64,000 nucleotides of DNA from Bradyrhizobium sp. WSM1417 (lineage in GTDB: Bacteria > Pseudomonadota > Alphaproteobacteria > Rhizobiales > Xanthobacteraceae): positions 1,540,392 to 1,604,391 of the forward strand of contig NZ_KI911783.1 in NCBI RefSeq assembly GCF_000515415.1, given 5' to 3'. The notes beneath the pieces are model-generated. The model was not told the DNA's origin, ran no database searches, and worked only from the letters and a program-made list of their open reading frames with translations. Made by a program: the position numbers and the translations under genes. Position 1 is the first letter of the stretch, and every line of letters begins with the position of its first letter. This document shows positions 63,308-64,000 of the stretch, piece by piece.

Positions 63308-64000
63308 ATGGAACACCCCAAATACAAGATCGCCCTCATCGTCGGCGCCGGCGAAGGCCTGAGCGCCTCGCTGGCGCGGCTGTTGTCCGCCCAGGGCATC
63401 CGCGTCGCACTGGCCGCGCGAAAAATCGAGAAGCTCGGCGCGCTCTGCAGCGAGACCGGCGCCAAGGCCTATGCCTGCAACGCCACCGATCCTGATGAGG
63501 TCGAGCGCCTGTTCGGCCTGGTCGAACGCGAGATCGGTACGCCCGATTTGGTCGTCTACAACGCCAGCGGCCGCGCGCGCGGGCCGTTCGTCGATCTCGT
63601 TCCGGCCGACGTGGCGAACGCCATTGCGGTCAGTGCCTATGGCGGCTTCCTGGTGGCGCAGCAGGCGGCCAGGCGCATGCTGCCGAACCAGCACGGTGCG
63701 ATCCTGTTCACCGGCGCCTCGGCCAGCGTCAAGGGCTATGCGCAGTCCGCACCGTTCGCGATGGGCAAGTTCGCACTGCGCGGGCTGGCGCAGAGCATGG
63801 CGCGCGAATTGTCGCCGCAAGGCATCCATGTCGCGCATTTCGTGATCGATGGCGGCATCAGGAGCGCAGCGCGCGCGGAAGCGCCGGAGAGGCCGGATTC
63901 GATGCTCGATCCCGATGCCATCGCAGCGAGCTACTGGAATGTGTTGCAGCAGCCGCGCAGCGCCTGGAGCTGGGAGCTGGAGCTGCGGCCCTGGGTGGAG
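63308..64000 (+). CDS. SDR-family protein lacking the catalytic Tyr (runs off the window)
   Basis: The 231 visible residues form a Rossmann-type SDR: nucleotide motif VGAGEGLSASLARLL (about 13-27), VVYNASG for the usual NNAG, active-site Ser in FTGASASVKG. Where the YxxxK motif is expected the sequence is FAMGK: Phe replaces the catalytic Tyr while Lys is kept. The coding bases (ttcgcgatgggcaag, near 63752) are unambiguous. The enzyme may be inactive, or use another acid. The end of the gene lies beyond 64000. Confidence 0.85.
   Translation, partial: MEHPKYKIALIVGAGEGLSASLARLLSAQGIRVALAARKIEKLGALCSETGAKAYACNATDPDEVERLFGLVEREIGTPDLVVYNASGRARGPFVDLVPADVANAIAVSAYGGFLVAQQAARRMLPNQHGAILFTGASASVKGYAQSAPFAMGKFALRGLAQSMARELSPQGIHVAHFVIDGGIRSAARAEAPERPDSMLDPDAIAASYWNVLQQPRSAWSWELELRPWVE

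Overview
The window looks like chromosomal DNA of a Bradyrhizobium-like alphaproteobacterium. This is inferred from high-GC, densely packed genes; many solute ABC transporters; a Fur-family regulator of the Irr type; an MddA-type methyltransferase; a BTLCP/LapG-type cysteine protease; and short GC-rich palindromic repeats scattered between genes, as is common in this group. No rRNA, tRNA, insertion sequence, prophage or CRISPR array was seen.

Layout. 0.1-5.6 kb: a small secreted protein, then a minus-strand oligopeptide-type ABC operon (binding protein, two permeases, one fused double ATPase). 5.8-11.6 kb: a 103-aa unknown gene and a divergent Irr-like regulator share a promoter region with a perfect FixK/FNR-type box; next come two paralogous soluble winged-helix/TolB-like/TPR regulators flanking an MddA-like S-methyltransferase and a GFA-type zinc protein. 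11.9-21 kb: mostly housekeeping or catabolic enzymes (a fumarase/adenylosuccinate-lyase superfamily enzyme, M29 aminopeptidase, cupin, amidohydrolase, metallo-beta-lactamase-fold protein) and an ABC-2 exporter. 21.2-28 kb: a complete branched-chain amino acid type uptake operon (LivH, M, G, F, an acyl-CoA synthetase and the binding protein).

28.2-43.4 kb is the most unusual part. A LapG-like periplasmic cysteine protease and an LprI-like repeat protein diverge from a giant 3436-aa protein. That protein carries an N-terminal FecR-like domain, VCBS/cadherin-like domains, seven 90-aa repeats that are nearly identical at DNA level, and a C-terminal RTX-like end. A CHASE2 adenylate cyclase follows it. 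A PrtD/HlyD-type type I secretion pair lies at 53.4-56.5 kb with no substrate gene beside it, and is a plausible exporter for the giant protein. The AT-rich 607-bp region ahead of the giant gene has two perfect palindromes, a sigma-54-like element and a possible 52-aa ORF.

43.6-52.8 kb: a second oligopeptide-type ABC operon behind a good sigma-54 promoter match. It includes a GatC/AtzG-like small subunit and an amidase between its two ATPase genes, and a second paralogous binding protein is divergent. This suggests nitrogen-regulated import and hydrolysis of an amide compound. 52.9-64 kb: a GlsB/YeaQ membrane protein, the type I secretion pair, AMP nucleosidase, a DUF1488-like protein, a GT-C-type membrane glycosyltransferase, a zinc alcohol dehydrogenase, an AidB-like acyl-CoA dehydrogenase and a truncated SDR-like protein with Phe in place of the catalytic Tyr.

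All four ABC binding-protein genes in the window have a palindromic repeat element directly after their stop codon. All functional statements rest on reading motifs and context by eye; no database search was run.
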